Under the pieces are notes generated by a model. It was not told the origin of the DNA. It did not search any database and saw nothing but the letters and a program-made list of their open reading frames with translations. This document shows positions 1-9,317 of a stretch of DNA of 64,000 bases, piece after piece. The position numbers and the translations under genes are program-made. This DNA comes from Candidatus Roizmanbacteria bacterium (GTDB lineage Bacteria; Patescibacteriota; Microgenomatia; UBA1406; GWC2-37-13): positions 1 to 64,000 of the forward strand of contig JAAXWC010000005.1 of NCBI GenBank assembly GCA_013335175.1. The letters are read 5' to 3'. Numbering within the stretch: the first letter of the stretch is position 1; each line of letters begins with the position of its first letter.

Positions 1-198
1 ATGTTCTGATAATGAATGTGCTACGGTGATGGATCAAAAAAAACAAAAATTATTTGATACAATTTTACTGAATCCTATTGATCTCTAAAACCCGTTTTCA
101 TGCTCATTTTTCAATGAGAAAATACTCATATTTATTTTTGTAATACATTTGTGGATAAGTATAGTTGCGTTTTCTTCATCATCATTCATTAATCACGG

Positions 199-204
199 TA
201 TAAT
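199..204 (+). promoter_or_regulatory. -10 box TATAAT of a probable leaderless promoter
   Basis: A perfect TATAAT ends six bases before the ATG at 211 and no Shine-Dalgarno is present, so transcription would begin at or next to the start codon. No good -35 is seen at the right distance. Bases 1-198 otherwise show AT-rich sequence with no gene I can support. Confidence 0.6.
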
Positions 205-210
205 GTACAC

Positions 211-930
211 ATGACTATTTCCCTGCTTACTTATAATTTGCTGTTTAACAAGGCACTTACATCTGTGCCGGAGCTTATTGAGCAATACAAACCGGACCTT
301 ATTTGTTTTCAAGAAATGAAAACAACTGAGGAAGAGTTTACTGCTTTGGAATCGTTTGGATATGAACTAGCAGATTTTTCAAATTCATTTATCAAACACG
401 GAACTGTCTATGGTATTGGAACATTTTATAATAAAAATATCTTTAAATTTAAATCTGCACGTACACTTACCCTCCCGAGAAGCTATTACGAGTGGCTTTT
501 ACTGTTTCTTCGTGGTGGCAATAATCCACGCACTGTTTTAAAAACAGAGCTCTTGGTGAGAGATACCTCCACACAAATTACGCTTTATAATCTACATCTC
601 TCTCCTTACTCCACCAATGGAATTCGGGTAAAACAGTTTATTCAGACTTTAGATGATATTTCGCATGATACAACAGACCATTTGCTCTTAGCAGGAGATT
701 TTAACTACCCTTATGGAAGAAAAAAATTTGAAGAGCTTATCCATGCCCATGATCTCCAGGAAGCCACGAGCAGTATTTTTTACACGCTTGAGCAACGGTT
801 CCTCAAGTTTTTTTCCATACGTTGGAAGCTTGATTACGTCCTCTACAAAGGATTAAAGCTTATCAAAACGGAACGTATACCGGTCCGCGCTTCAGATCAC
901 TACCCGATTCTTTCTTCGTTTGAGATATAG
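211..930 (+). CDS. Endonuclease/exonuclease/phosphatase (EEP) family protein
   Basis: This 239-residue protein has the EEP (DNase I/sphingomyelinase-like) fold signature. Seen directly: an N-terminal strand ending in TYNL, a metal-binding Glu in ICFQEMK (near residue 35), LAGDFNYP (near 160-167) and the terminal SDHYPI motif with the catalytic Asp-His. Members hydrolyse phosphodiester bonds in nucleic acids, phospholipids or small phosphorylated molecules; the sequence does not tell which. There is no signal peptide, so it is probably cytosolic. It stands alone, convergent with the following glycosyltransferase. A second EEP protein of similar size lies at 45581-46345, but they look like distant relatives rather than a recent duplication. 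Confidence 0.85.
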   Translation: MTISLLTYNLLFNKALTSVPELIEQYKPDLICFQEMKTTEEEFTALESFGYELADFSNSFIKHGTVYGIGTFYNKNIFKFKSARTLTLPRSYYEWLLLFLRGGNNPRTVLKTELLVRDTSTQITLYNLHLSPYSTNGIRVKQFIQTLDDISHDTTDHLLLAGDFNYPYGRKKFEELIHAHDLQEATSSIFYTLEQRFLKFFSIRWKLDYVLYKGLKLIKTERIPVRASDHYPILSSFEI

Positions 931-939
931 TACTTATCA

Positions 940-1824
940 TCATTCATCCGTACTTACCAATGCTTTGAATGCTTGTTGAAACTCACGCAAATTCTTTTTC
1001 CAAAAAAGAGAAGTGAATACTGGTTTATCCATTTTTTTCAAATCTTTGCCCTTTTGATATCGAGCGCCTCCCATTTCGTACTCAATAATTTGTTTTTTTA
1101 CTGGTCCTTTGAAAAGAAAATGCAATGAAACAACGACAGCCTTATACAAAATCTTTACTTTTCCTTCTTCCTTCATCCTTCGTAAGGAGATAATGAGTTT
1201 TAAAGAGGAGGATACTTTTGCTCTCACTCCCCACTGAGCAGCTCGTTGAATGATATCATGATCTTCTGCTACAAAAAGTGATTCCTGAAAACCGCCAATT
1301 ATATTAAAAAAATTACGTTCTATGATCATGTTTCCACCCGCCGAGAAAGGTCTTTTGGTATGTTGAGAGAACTCCACAAACTTATTTAATATACGAAAAT
1401 ACACAAGAGTATCAGATGTTTTTTCCGAAGGTATAAGATAGGGAAGAAATATGAGACCTTTTTTTTGTAAAATACTTTCTCTAATATTTCTTAGAAAGGT
1501 AATCCTCAAACCGCTATCTGCATCACAAAAAAAGAGATACTCTCCTTTTGCATGTTCTGCTCCTATGTTTCGCTGATGCGACACATTCTTTTTCGATACC
1601 GATATAAATGAAATAGGAAGCATTTTTTGAAAAGATAATGCTACTTTTTTTGTGGTATCTGTTGAATGAGCATCAACGATAATAACCTCCCCTGGCTTTA
1701 CTTTTTGCTTAACTAAATCAGTAAGTAATCTCGGTAAAAAGTGTTCTTCATTCAGGGTAGGAATTATTACAGAAATAGAAGGAAAAGATGTGGATTTGTG
1801 CGGTTTCAATTGTTTGTTTACCAT
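940..1824 (-). CDS. Family 2 glycosyltransferase
   Basis: GT-A fold glycosyltransferase that moves a sugar from a nucleotide- or lipid-linked donor to an acceptor, likely for cell-surface glycan. The N-terminus has the GT2 strand ISVIIPTLNEE, then VIIVDAHSTD and the DXD-type motif FFCDADS; a later AEDHD is the usual catalytic acidic motif. The ATG at 1824 is chosen because the reading frame can only be extended upstream with a TTG. It is a diverged paralog of the next gene: both carry SHQRN(I/V)GAEHAKGEYL and SRRMKxEG segments, and they are divergently placed, so a local inverted duplication is likely. Acceptor and sugar cannot be predicted. Confidence 0.9.
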   Translation of the reverse strand: MVNKQLKPHKSTSFPSISVIIPTLNEEHFLPRLLTDLVKQKVKPGEVIIVDAHSTDTTKKVALSFQKMLPISFISVSKKNVSHQRNIGAEHAKGEYLFFCDADSGLRITFLRNIRESILQKKGLIFLPYLIPSEKTSDTLVYFRILNKFVEFSQHTKRPFSAGGNMIIERNFFNIIGGFQESLFVAEDHDIIQRAAQWGVRAKVSSSLKLIISLRRMKEEGKVKILYKAVVVSLHFLFKGPVKKQIIEYEMGGARYQKGKDLKKMDKPVFTSLFWKKNLREFQQAFKALVSTDE

Positions 1825-1917
1825 AAGTGAATGGGTTCTGCTGTACAATTTTTGGACTGAGTTGCTCGTTGATATTATATACTATAGAGTTACGTCAGAT
1901 TGGTTTATTACCGTTTT

Positions 1918-2739
1918 ATGGAAAAACAGACCTATTTTTTTACTATAATCATTCCAACGTTGAACGAAGAAAAATTTCTTCCTAAGTTATTGAAGAATCT
2001 CGCACAACAAAAAATGCGGAACTTTGAGGTCATCGTAGTAGATGCCATGTCCCAGGATACTACAAAATCTATTGTTTTGTCATTTTTGGACAAGTTTCCT
2101 CTTTTGTTTATAGAAAGTAAGAAAAAAGGAGTTTCCCACCAACGAAATGTAGGAGCAGAACATGCAAAAGGTGAATATCTCATTATGTTGGATGCCGATT
2201 GTAGCATTAGTCCCTTTTTTACCAAAAAAGCATATTCTGAGATTAAGAAAAATAAAGGACTTATTTTCTTTCCCTATTTCACTCCTGATTCATCGCGAGA
2301 CTTTCCTGAAATGAAACTTATTTTCCCCCTCTGGAACACATTCGTTGAGTTATCTCAAAATACATCAAAACCGTTTTCCATTGGGGGGGCAATGATATTC
2401 GAGCATGCGACATATACCCTTATAGGAGGGTATGATGAGTCGTTAACCTATGCAGAGGACCATGCTATTATTCGAACTGCAAATAAGTGGGGAATTCGCG
2501 TAAAAGTACTAGAAAACTTAAAGGTAATTATCTCGACGAGACGCATGAAAAAAGAAGGTCGATTTAAAGCTTTTTATAAATATGTATCTTCTCATTTGTA
2601 TTTATTCTTTAATGACGAGCTTCGAAATCAATACTTTAATTATGAAATGGGAGGTCAAGGCTATGAAACTTTCATGAAGAAGAAAAAGCAACAAAAACTT
2701 AAGAAAATTGAAGAAAAATTTAAAACCTTATTTCGTTAA
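1918..2739 (+). CDS. Family 2 glycosyltransferase (paralog of the preceding gene)
   Basis: GT2 enzyme of about 273 residues. It shows FTIIIPTLNEEKFLP at the N-terminus, VIVVDAMSQDT, the DXD-like MLDADCS and the acidic YAEDHA motif. The start at ATG 1918 fits family starts; the upstream extension uses only a TTG. The upstream stretch TATACTATAG (about 1878-1887) could supply a -10 box. It is the divergent twin of the gene at 940-1824. Its last codons overlap the stop of the convergent membrane protein gene at 2736. The C-terminus is Lys-rich (KKKKQQKLKK) and probably contacts the membrane or the acidic acceptor. It likely acts with the neighbouring GT2 at 4726 in surface glycan assembly. Confidence 0.9.
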   Translation: MEKQTYFFTIIIPTLNEEKFLPKLLKNLAQQKMRNFEVIVVDAMSQDTTKSIVLSFLDKFPLLFIESKKKGVSHQRNVGAEHAKGEYLIMLDADCSISPFFTKKAYSEIKKNKGLIFFPYFTPDSSRDFPEMKLIFPLWNTFVELSQNTSKPFSIGGAMIFEHATYTLIGGYDESLTYAEDHAIIRTANKWGIRVKVLENLKVIISTRRMKKEGRFKAFYKYVSSHLYLFFNDELRNQYFNYEMGGQGYETFMKKKKQQKLKKIEEKFKTLFR

Positions 2740-4427
2740 TAAACGCGGTATACAATAAACTGAGTATTTTCGTATACCTTTTCAAAAGGAGCAGTGAAGG
2801 GTTTTTCGACTACATAGTACTGAGCCTTATATTTATACGCAATATTTTTAATTTGCTGTGTGCTGAGAGAATAATACGCTTTCTTAGTATATTTGAAATT
2901 CTCAAAGGGATCTCCCTTAAATTTTTCGACAGCTCCTGGAGCAACATCTTTAAACCTTTCTTTCCAGGTTTGTGTATATGAGGGCACAAAAGCAATTTCC
3001 AGTAACTCGGAAAAGTTTGCAACTGGAGTTCTTTCTGATACTACCCGCCATTCTAAGGCATGAAACCACCACAAATAGGGGGGAGCAATAATAACAGCAT
3101 CTTTTGACGTATGATCTCTTACCCACATCTGAGTGTCAAAATTTGGAGATTTTTGAGCATACACTGAAATTCCCGGTTGCCAAATACCTGACCCGAATGA
3201 AAAATAATAAACAGTCACGGTACTCAAAAAAGCTATTTCAAACAATATAATATATCGCGCGGATAGTCGTTTCATTCTTCCACAGAAATATAATCCAATC
3301 AAAAAAAGAGGCGACATAGAGACCATAAGCGTTATGGCAATAATCCCCTTCTGTAGTTGTGATGAAGTTTGCTTGATCAAATACTCTACCACGTAATAGG
3401 TAAAATACACATATGCGAAAAACAAAGCAAAAATACCGACTCTGATAATTTGAAATTGTACGAGAATAACAGAATGCCAAAACTCGGAAGAAATTAAATT
3501 AATGAATAATACCACAAATGTAGCTATCATAAAGTTGCTTACTTGTTTGTTGTAGGGAAGTTTAGGAAAAGCTAATCGGACGAAATAAAAAGATAAAAAA
3601 GTTGAAGCTGCTCCGAAGCTTATAAACCAGGTATACCACTGATTCGTAAAAAAATGGAAATTATTTGACAAAAGCCCATCACTAATGAGCGAAAACCATT
3701 CACTATCTTGACCCAAAACTAAATGTGAGTTGCTAAATTTCCAGTACAACACAGGAATTGCCATACTAGTACAAGCAATGATGCTTTGTACCATGTTTTT
3801 TATACCCACTTCTCGGAATCTCATTAACATATCAAACCCAATCAAGATGAGCACAAAGGTAACAGAAATTACATGAAAATTAATGAGCAATCCCAATAAA
3901 AGAAATGACCGTATATACTGTTTCTTCAGATACCAATCGATCGCAAAAAGAAGAAAAGGAAATACAAAGGTTCGATTAACCAACGTGAATTCAAAAATAG
4001 AGTACCCCGCAAAGCTTAAATGAGGGAACATAAAAACTAGAACTGAAAACAAGGAAACGATGGGATTGTTAAAAAGTGTTTTTGTCAAGCGCCAAATAGC
4101 ATAAAATGTAAGATACGTTGCGAAACAATGCACGAGGAACATTGTTACTTCGAGGTACCCCGATTTAAGAAAGGGTATAAAAAGCATCCAAAAATACGAA
4201 TAATGATAATTACGTATTTCAAGAAAATAATCATGAGGATATAATGAAGGGTCAGCCATCTTTCTTAAAAATGGGATATGACTTGCCTGATCAAAAACCC
4301 CAAAGTTATACCCTATTAATAAGATTGTAGCAATTGTAGTCGCCAATAAAAATAAATGTCTGTACCAGACATTTTCAGAGACAGCGGTAACTACCGTATG
4401 AAATGTACGTATTAGGTTATTTTTCAT
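2736..4427 (-). CDS. Polytopic membrane protein, GT-C/DUF6798-like
   Basis: A 563-residue protein with roughly 9-11 hydrophobic helices covering residues 20-410 and a soluble C-terminal domain of about 150 residues. The first loop contains FLRKMADPSLYPHDY, typical of large bacterial membrane proteins of the GT-C-like/DUF6798 group, where an acidic-aromatic first loop faces outside. The C-terminal part (DTQMWVRDHT...VIIAPP...YYVVEKPF) also resembles those proteins. The family has no settled biochemical role; polyprenol-linked sugar transfer is a reasonable guess given flanking GT2 genes. It overlaps the preceding small membrane gene by 11 bp, so the two are translationally coupled. Confidence 0.7.
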   Translation of the reverse strand: MKNNLIRTFHTVVTAVSENVWYRHLFLLATTIATILLIGYNFGVFDQASHIPFLRKMADPSLYPHDYFLEIRNYHYSYFWMLFIPFLKSGYLEVTMFLVHCFATYLTFYAIWRLTKTLFNNPIVSLFSVLVFMFPHLSFAGYSIFEFTLVNRTFVFPFLLFAIDWYLKKQYIRSFLLLGLLINFHVISVTFVLILIGFDMLMRFREVGIKNMVQSIIACTSMAIPVLYWKFSNSHLVLGQDSEWFSLISDGLLSNNFHFFTNQWYTWFISFGAASTFLSFYFVRLAFPKLPYNKQVSNFMIATFVVLFINLISSEFWHSVILVQFQIIRVGIFALFFAYVYFTYYVVEYLIKQTSSQLQKGIIAITLMVSMSPLFLIGLYFCGRMKRLSARYIILFEIAFLSTVTVYYFSFGSGIWQPGISVYAQKSPNFDTQMWVRDHTSKDAVIIAPPYLWWFHALEWRVVSERTPVANFSELLEIAFVPSYTQTWKERFKDVAPGAVEKFKGDPFENFKYTKKAYYSLSTQQIKNIAYKYKAQYYVVEKPFTAPFEKVYENTQFIVYRVY

Positions 4428-4680
4428 TATGATTTCTGGTTTTTAAAAACACAACCATAGCCACAGCAGCAATAAGAAATACCGAAATAAGCGCACTTAC
4501 CAAACCTGTTTCTATCGAAGGGAATAGAAGTTGGAGATCTAGTATATAAAATAAATTCAGAACCTCTAAATTGCCTGTCAAAATGGCATATACACCTAAA
4601 TATATGAGATGGGTAACGGCAAAAAAGACCATTACATTTTTCAAAATGTTCCACCAAAAGTAAAAAGAACTGGCTTTCAT
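4417..4680 (-). CDS. Small two- to three-helix membrane protein
   Basis: An 87-residue protein with two long hydrophobic segments (near residues 12-35 and 58-80) separated by a loop, and a charged tail TRNHNEK. I do not recognise a family by sequence; the position before a DUF6798/GT-C-like gene and the size suggest a small partner subunit. The ATG at 4680 is used since the longer form needs TTG. Its end overlaps the next gene start by 11 bp, which argues that it is a real, coupled gene. Confidence 0.6.
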   Translation of the reverse strand: MKASSFYFWWNILKNVMVFFAVTHLIYLGVYAILTGNLEVLNLFYILDLQLLFPSIETGLVSALISVFLIAAVAMVVFLKTRNHNEK

Positions 4681-4725
4681 AGCATTCAATAGGTAATAAA
4701 ATAGTATAATACGTAATTATACTCT

Positions 4726-5403
4726 ATGAAAGTATCGGTCATAATCCCAGTTTATAATGAGGAAAAATACATCGGGGCATGTTTAGATAGTCTCCGTAAT
4801 CAGAGCGAACCTCCTGATGAGATAATCATTGTGGATAATAATAGCACCGACGCATGTACTAAAATTATTCGTCTTTATAAGGAAGTTATTCTTGTAAAAG
4901 AACGAATTCAAGGGATGTCTCCTGCTCGAAATAAGGGGTTCAATACAGCAACCGGTGATATCCTCGTGCGGATCGATGCTGACACCCGCCTTTCTCCCGA
5001 TTGGATAAAGTATGTAAAGAAAGATTTTCAAAAGGCACATGTTGTTGGGGTAACTGGCCCCACTATTTTTTACGATATTAAACGAAAAGTACCCATTTCT
5101 AAACTTCATAACGCTGTTTATTTTAAAGTATTACCAAAATTTTATGGCTATATCCTATTGATGGGGGCAAATATGGCTATACGGAAAACGGTATGGGAAA
5201 AAATACGAAACGAAATCTGTAACGATGATTCAAAAATTCATGAAGATATTGAAATAACTACTCACATTGCTGAGCATGGAAAAATAGTATTTGATCCGCA
5301 CCTAAAAGCCGAGATTTCCGCCCGGAGACTCATGAAACATCCGTACTCTATTGTTGAATACCCCTTACGCTGGGCACGGTCGTTTGCAAAAGATCGCTTA
5401 TGA
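4726..5403 (+). CDS. Family 2 glycosyltransferase
   Basis: A short (225 residues) GT2 domain. Motifs in order: VSVIIPVYNEEKYIG, IIIVDNNSTD, RIDADTRL (DXD) and IHEDIE (catalytic acid region). A hydrophobic patch at 140-150 (YGYILLMGANMAI) is part of the fold rather than a membrane anchor. TATAAT at 4705-4710 and TATACT at 4718-4723 precede the ATG, so the mRNA leader is very short. It ends convergently with the ligase gene, stops overlapping by six bases. Substrate unknown; it belongs to the same glycan cluster as the two GT2 genes upstream. Confidence 0.9.
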   Translation: MKVSVIIPVYNEEKYIGACLDSLRNQSEPPDEIIIVDNNSTDACTKIIRLYKEVILVKERIQGMSPARNKGFNTATGDILVRIDADTRLSPDWIKYVKKDFQKAHVVGVTGPTIFYDIKRKVPISKLHNAVYFKVLPKFYGYILLMGANMAIRKTVWEKIRNEICNDDSKIHEDIEITTHIAEHGKIVFDPHLKAEISARRLMKHPYSIVEYPLRWARSFAKDRL

Positions 5404-7194
5404 ATGTGTGTTTACCTGATGCTCGAACATAGATTTTACTTCTGAAACAGTCGTTGCTTCTTCGGGTCTTCTATCCGTTCTAAACCGCTGCAAACGTGGA
5501 AAGCGAAGAGCAAAACCAGGTATATCAACCTGCAATGCATTCCCATTTTTTGAGGCTTTCATCACTCGTCCAGCTGTATGAACGGGAGAACGGGTAATTT
5601 CATCTGCTTTAATTTCTACCACCGCAGAAGGCTTTATCCAGATATCTACAGACATTTGTTTATCGACGAGATAGAGAGCAGGTTGCTTTTCGGTAATTTG
5701 AGCTGCACTCGTAGATTTTAAATCTTTCCATTCTTCATCGGTAAGGCCTGTTCCAATCTTTGCGACGGTAACAAACATATCCTGTTCTTCATCGTAAACC
5801 CCAACCAAAAACGCTCCTATGCCGAAATCTGCTCGCTTTCCTCTACCATAATCATAGCCCATTACGACACAATCAATCGTATCTTCTATCTTTGCAGAAT
5901 AGCTCCGTTTAAATTTAATCCAGTTCGATCCGCGAGCTCCTGGCTGATATACTCCTTCCTTTTTTTTCGCCATCACACCCTCTAAACCGCGGGTTATCGC
6001 ATCATCAAAATAGATTTCAAGCGCATGAGCATCGCTGGTAATGAGTTGAGGTGCAAGAGTAATGGTATCTTGAAAAATATCTCCGGTAATCGCTACAAAA
6101 CCTTCCAAAGCATTTCTTCTTTCCATAAATGGACTCTGAATATAACTCGTGCCATTGGCATACAAAATTTCGAAAACAAATAGTTTCAAAGGTATTTCTT
6201 TCGCTTTTTCCGCTATGTCATACTTTCGTTTTCGCTGCACAGTTTCCTGAAATGGCAAAAAATTGCCCGTATGAGGATCAAACCCAATTGCTTCTCCTTC
6301 TAATATGAGCTCGTCAGCAGTGATTTCTTTTTGAATGCCAGCGATTACATCTGGATACATAGCCGAGACATCTTCGAGATTACGCGAATAGAGACGTACC
6401 TCACCAGATTTTTTCTGATAATGTACCTGAAGTCGAAAGCCGTCATATTTTGGTTCAATTACACACTCCCCCAACTTCTCTATGATTTCTGCTGGATTAT
6501 TGGTACGCTCCGCCCGCATCATAAGGATCGGGGTAAATAGCGTTGGTTTAACCTGTTCTAGTCCATCTATCCCTTGTGCTTTTAACTGATTTCCAATATA
6601 CCCGAGATCGGGACGGACATGGTACGCTTTTTCGATTTGAGGCCGCAGCGTTTTGCCACCGGTAAGCATCCATGAAAACGCATCTAAAACAGTCATATCG
6701 GAAAATCCGAGTCGCATGGTCCCCATAGGAATTCGAGCTAAAAACCGACAGGATAGGGAATCTAGCTCACGAAATAGATGAACTAAAATATTAGTTTTCA
6801 CTTCTTGTGAGCCGGTTCCGTTTGAGCAGGCTAAAGTATGCAGGGCGTCGTATACTTCTAAAATATCCAAATCTTGTTGTTCAAAAGTGAGCAGTTCTTT
6901 TTTAAAAATTTCGATTGTCCGTCCTACGTCTCCCTGCTTTTCAAACTCATGCATAAAGGCAGACCGATCAACCTGCAAAGCTACAAGTGCACTTTTAATG
7001 ACCGATTTTTCTGCCATTCCAAACTCCACTTTTTCGAATAGCGGCACTACCCTTCCCTGCAACAAATACATTGTTTTTCCCATTTCGTAGGGAGTTAACT
7101 CTTTAAATAAAGAAGCAAGAAGCTCGGTGATCTCCAACCGAGATGCAGTGGACTCAATTTTTTCAAAATAAATAGCAAGTTCTTGAAATTTCAT
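5398..7194 (-). CDS. ATP-dependent DNA ligase, archaeal/eukaryal type
   Basis: Seals nicks in duplex DNA through a ligase-AMP intermediate. About 598 residues: an N-terminal DNA-binding domain (to about 210), an adenylation domain with motif I EPKYDGFRLQ containing the catalytic Lys, motif III-like (LILEGEAIG), motif IV (EGVMAK) and motif V (NWIKFKR), then an OB-fold domain ending with the RFPRLQRFRTDR segment typical of archaeal/LIG1 ligases. The ATG at 7194 matches the family N-terminus (FQELAIYFEKIE); the longer frame starts with TTG inside the neighbouring gene. Ligases of this type in addition to NAD-dependent LigA are common in CPR genomes, so it may serve repair rather than replication. 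It follows the Fic gene by 7 bp. Confidence 0.92.
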   Translation of the reverse strand: MKFQELAIYFEKIESTASRLEITELLASLFKELTPYEMGKTMYLLQGRVVPLFEKVEFGMAEKSVIKSALVALQVDRSAFMHEFEKQGDVGRTIEIFKKELLTFEQQDLDILEVYDALHTLACSNGTGSQEVKTNILVHLFRELDSLSCRFLARIPMGTMRLGFSDMTVLDAFSWMLTGGKTLRPQIEKAYHVRPDLGYIGNQLKAQGIDGLEQVKPTLFTPILMMRAERTNNPAEIIEKLGECVIEPKYDGFRLQVHYQKKSGEVRLYSRNLEDVSAMYPDVIAGIQKEITADELILEGEAIGFDPHTGNFLPFQETVQRKRKYDIAEKAKEIPLKLFVFEILYANGTSYIQSPFMERRNALEGFVAITGDIFQDTITLAPQLITSDAHALEIYFDDAITRGLEGVMAKKKEGVYQPGARGSNWIKFKRSYSAKIEDTIDCVVMGYDYGRGKRADFGIGAFLVGVYDEEQDMFVTVAKIGTGLTDEEWKDLKSTSAAQITEKQPALYLVDKQMSVDIWIKPSAVVEIKADEITRSPVHTAGRVMKASKNGNALQVDIPGFALRFPRLQRFRTDRRPEEATTVSEVKSMFEHQVNTHS

Positions 7195-7201
7195 ACCAAA
7201 C

Positions 7202-8245
7202 CTACCCCATTTCGTAACGAGCACCCTTTGTGCTCCCAATTTTTTTAATGACCCCTTTTTCAATGAGATCTTTTACATCGCGCAAAATTGTGTCTTCGGA
7301 GACATCGGGGAAAATGGAGGAAAATATTTGATTTTGCAGATATCCTATTTCCTGAATATATTCAATGAGCTTTATTTGTCGCTCAGTAAGGTATATTTGG
7401 TGCCCTCCCATTCGTTCTTTTAACTTCGTATCGCGCGAAAGTTTTAGTATTTTTTCCTTTATGCGATCAAACTCTACGGCGGCTCCAAAGGTAAAATATT
7501 CAAGCCATGTACTTAAATCTCCCGCAGATGCCTTTTGTAAATTTTCATAATATGAGTAGGAATCGCGATCAAAGTATTCCTCGAGTGAAAAAAACCTCCG
7601 AATATCATAGCCACCTAAAAGGAGTACCAGTGTCGCCATAACTCGAGATACACGGCCATTTCCATCGATAAAGGGATGAATACGAACTACTTCATGATGT
7701 GCAATACCGGCTTTTAGCACCGGATGGATCGAATCTTTATCTTCTTTATTGAGCCAATATAAAAATTCACGCATTAAAAATGGAACTTCCATCGCGGGTG
7801 GAGGGCGGAATGTCACTTCGTCTGTTTGCGAATTTTTGATGACAACCTGTTTGGTGCGGTACTCACCGCACTCCTCCGGAGGGAGTATTTTGTCAATTAT
7901 AATCCGATGTACTTTTTTAAGCAGAGGCTCGGTAATTTTTTCTATGTTTTTTGTAGCTTCTTCATCGATATACTCAATTACCTTTCGATAGTTGATAACT
8001 TCCTGAATATCCCGCGGACGACCAAGCACGTCTTTTCCCATAAGTACATCTTTTGCCTCGTCTTTGGCAAGCTGATTTCCTTCAATATGCGTTCCGTGGT
8101 ATGCTGCACGGATAACGGCATCTTCGCGAAATTGCTTCTCCCACAAAGGCAGAATAGGCGCATGCTTAATTACCTCTTCTGCTGCTTCAATTTTAGAGAT
8201 ATGCATCAAAATTTTATTGGTGATAGTATATGAAGGATTAAACAT
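7202..8245 (-). CDS. Fic family protein (AMPylase-type)
   Basis: Fic enzymes transfer AMP or other nucleoside-phosphate groups to protein hydroxyls. The catalytic motif HPFIDGNGRVSR is present in full with the His, acidic and Arg residues. Near the N-terminus HGTHIEGNQ matches the inhibitory (S/T)xxxE(G/N) motif, so this is a class II self-inhibited Fic protein. The C-terminal 80 residues look like a winged helix (LTERQIKLIEYIQEIG...), suggesting DNA binding and self-regulation. The start at ATG 8245 leaves a 22-bp gap to uppS. The target is unknown. A second Fic protein, with a MerR-like tail, is at 48299. Confidence 0.9.
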   Translation of the reverse strand: MFNPSYTITNKILMHISKIEAAEEVIKHAPILPLWEKQFREDAVIRAAYHGTHIEGNQLAKDEAKDVLMGKDVLGRPRDIQEVINYRKVIEYIDEEATKNIEKITEPLLKKVHRIIIDKILPPEECGEYRTKQVVIKNSQTDEVTFRPPPAMEVPFLMREFLYWLNKEDKDSIHPVLKAGIAHHEVVRIHPFIDGNGRVSRVMATLVLLLGGYDIRRFFSLEEYFDRDSYSYYENLQKASAGDLSTWLEYFTFGAAVEFDRIKEKILKLSRDTKLKERMGGHQIYLTERQIKLIEYIQEIGYLQNQIFSSIFPDVSEDTILRDVKDLIEKGVIKKIGSTKGARYEMG

Positions 8246-8267
8246 GCAAATTATTATAGCAGTTTTT

Positions 8268-8960
8268 TTACGTACCAAATCTCCTCTGTCGTTTTTTGTA
8301 CTCTTCAATACAGTTTTCGAGATCCGCAGGGCTAAAATCTGGGAAATTTTTATTCACAAAAACTAGTTCGCTGTAGGCCGACTGCCATGGTAACAACCCA
8401 GACAATCGGTATTCGTTTCCCGTACGAATGATTAAGTCTGGGTATGGATGTGGCAATTCAGAAGTATCTAAATGTGCATTTACTATCGCCGGGGTTATTT
8501 CACTGGAAGAAATTCCCGAACGTATAATGGATTGCATGGCACGGGTGAGTTCATCATGTCCGCCGTAATCAAGACCTATGCACGAGTAAAACGAAGTAAA
8601 GTGGCAGGTTTCATCTTCTGCTTGTTTTATTTTCTTTTGCAAACTCTCAGAGAATCTATCTTTTCGACCTAAATGGATGATGCGGGTTTTTTCTTTCAAG
8701 GCTTTCTTTAAATTTTGTTCAATCCCCGACTCAAAAAGCGAGAATAAGGTAGCTCGTTCCTCTTCGTCACGCGACCAATTTTCAGTCGAAAATCCCCACA
8801 ACGTAACGACCGAAACCCCGAGTTCACGAGCTTTCTCTGTAATCTGAGTACAGACATCAAATCCTTTCTTGTGGCCATATGAAACGGGAAGATGGTGCTC
8901 TCGAGCCCAACGTCTATTTCCATCGGGAATAATCGCAATATGACGAGGTATATGATCCAT
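8268..8960 (-). CDS. uppS: Isoprenyl (undecaprenyl-type) diphosphate synthase
   Basis: A cis-prenyltransferase that extends farnesyl diphosphate with isopentenyl diphosphate to the lipid carrier used for peptidoglycan and surface glycans. The N-terminus has HIAIIPDGNRRWA with the catalytic Asp; WGFSTENWSR and the C-terminal RTGNEYRLSG...AYSELVF segments are family signatures. Length (230 residues from ATG 8960) is normal. The window therefore contains an isoprenoid consumer; the polyprenyl-synthase domain at 37683 is a separate trans-type enzyme. It is divergent from the pilin-like genes and heads a run with Fic and ligase. Confidence 0.95.
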   Translation of the reverse strand: MDHIPRHIAIIPDGNRRWAREHHLPVSYGHKKGFDVCTQITEKARELGVSVVTLWGFSTENWSRDEEERATLFSLFESGIEQNLKKALKEKTRIIHLGRKDRFSESLQKKIKQAEDETCHFTSFYSCIGLDYGGHDELTRAMQSIIRSGISSSEITPAIVNAHLDTSELPHPYPDLIIRTGNEYRLSGLLPWQSAYSELVFVNKNFPDFSPADLENCIEEYKKRQRRFGT

Positions 8961-8980
8961 AGGTAGGATGTTAGTCTCCC

Positions 8981-9009
8981 TTGACACCCTGAATCATTTC
9001 ATTTAGACT
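8981..9009 (+). promoter_or_regulatory. Sigma-70-type promoter for the pilin-like pair
   Basis: TTGACA at 8981-8986 and TAGACT at 9004-9009 are separated by exactly 17 bases. The expected start point falls one or two bases before ATG 9018, giving a leaderless or nearly leaderless mRNA. It lies in the gap between divergent uppS and the pilin-like genes. Confidence 0.75.
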
Positions 9010-9017
9010 GTGAAGAT

Positions 9018-9317
9018 ATGAGTGTGTATGCTGTTGACCTAAGCAATCCAAATATCAACCCGGCCGCACAATTTAGCAGTATCGGAACCATTCTTAATAT
9101 TATTCTTCCCCTCTTCATGCTTGGTGGCTCGCTTTTATTTCTTGTGATGCTACTGTATGGAGCCTATACATATATGACAGCAGGAGGAAGCCCGGAAAAT
9201 ATAAAAAAAGCTAAACTGACAATCACTTTCTCCGTTCTTGGACTTGCACTCGTTATTTCCAGTTATGTTATAGTAAAATTAATTGGTATTATTTTTAATA
9301 TAGATATAAAATTATGA
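9018..9317 (+). CDS. TrbC/VirB2-like (pilin-type) membrane protein
   Basis: A 99-residue protein with two hydrophobic helices (about 28-52 and 72-97) joined by a short basic hairpin containing AGGSPENIKKAK. This layout, with the TAGGSPE/K-AKxxI pattern, is that of the TrbC/VirB2 family abundant in CPR genomes. The products are thought to form pilus-like or pore-like assemblies, but the function in CPR is not established. It overlaps the following paralog by 4 bp (ATGA-type), so both are co-translated. Transcription comes from the consensus promoter at 8981-9009. Confidence 0.8.
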   Translation: MSVYAVDLSNPNINPAAQFSSIGTILNIILPLFMLGGSLLFLVMLLYGAYTYMTAGGSPENIKKAKLTITFSVLGLALVISSYVIVKLIGIIFNIDIKL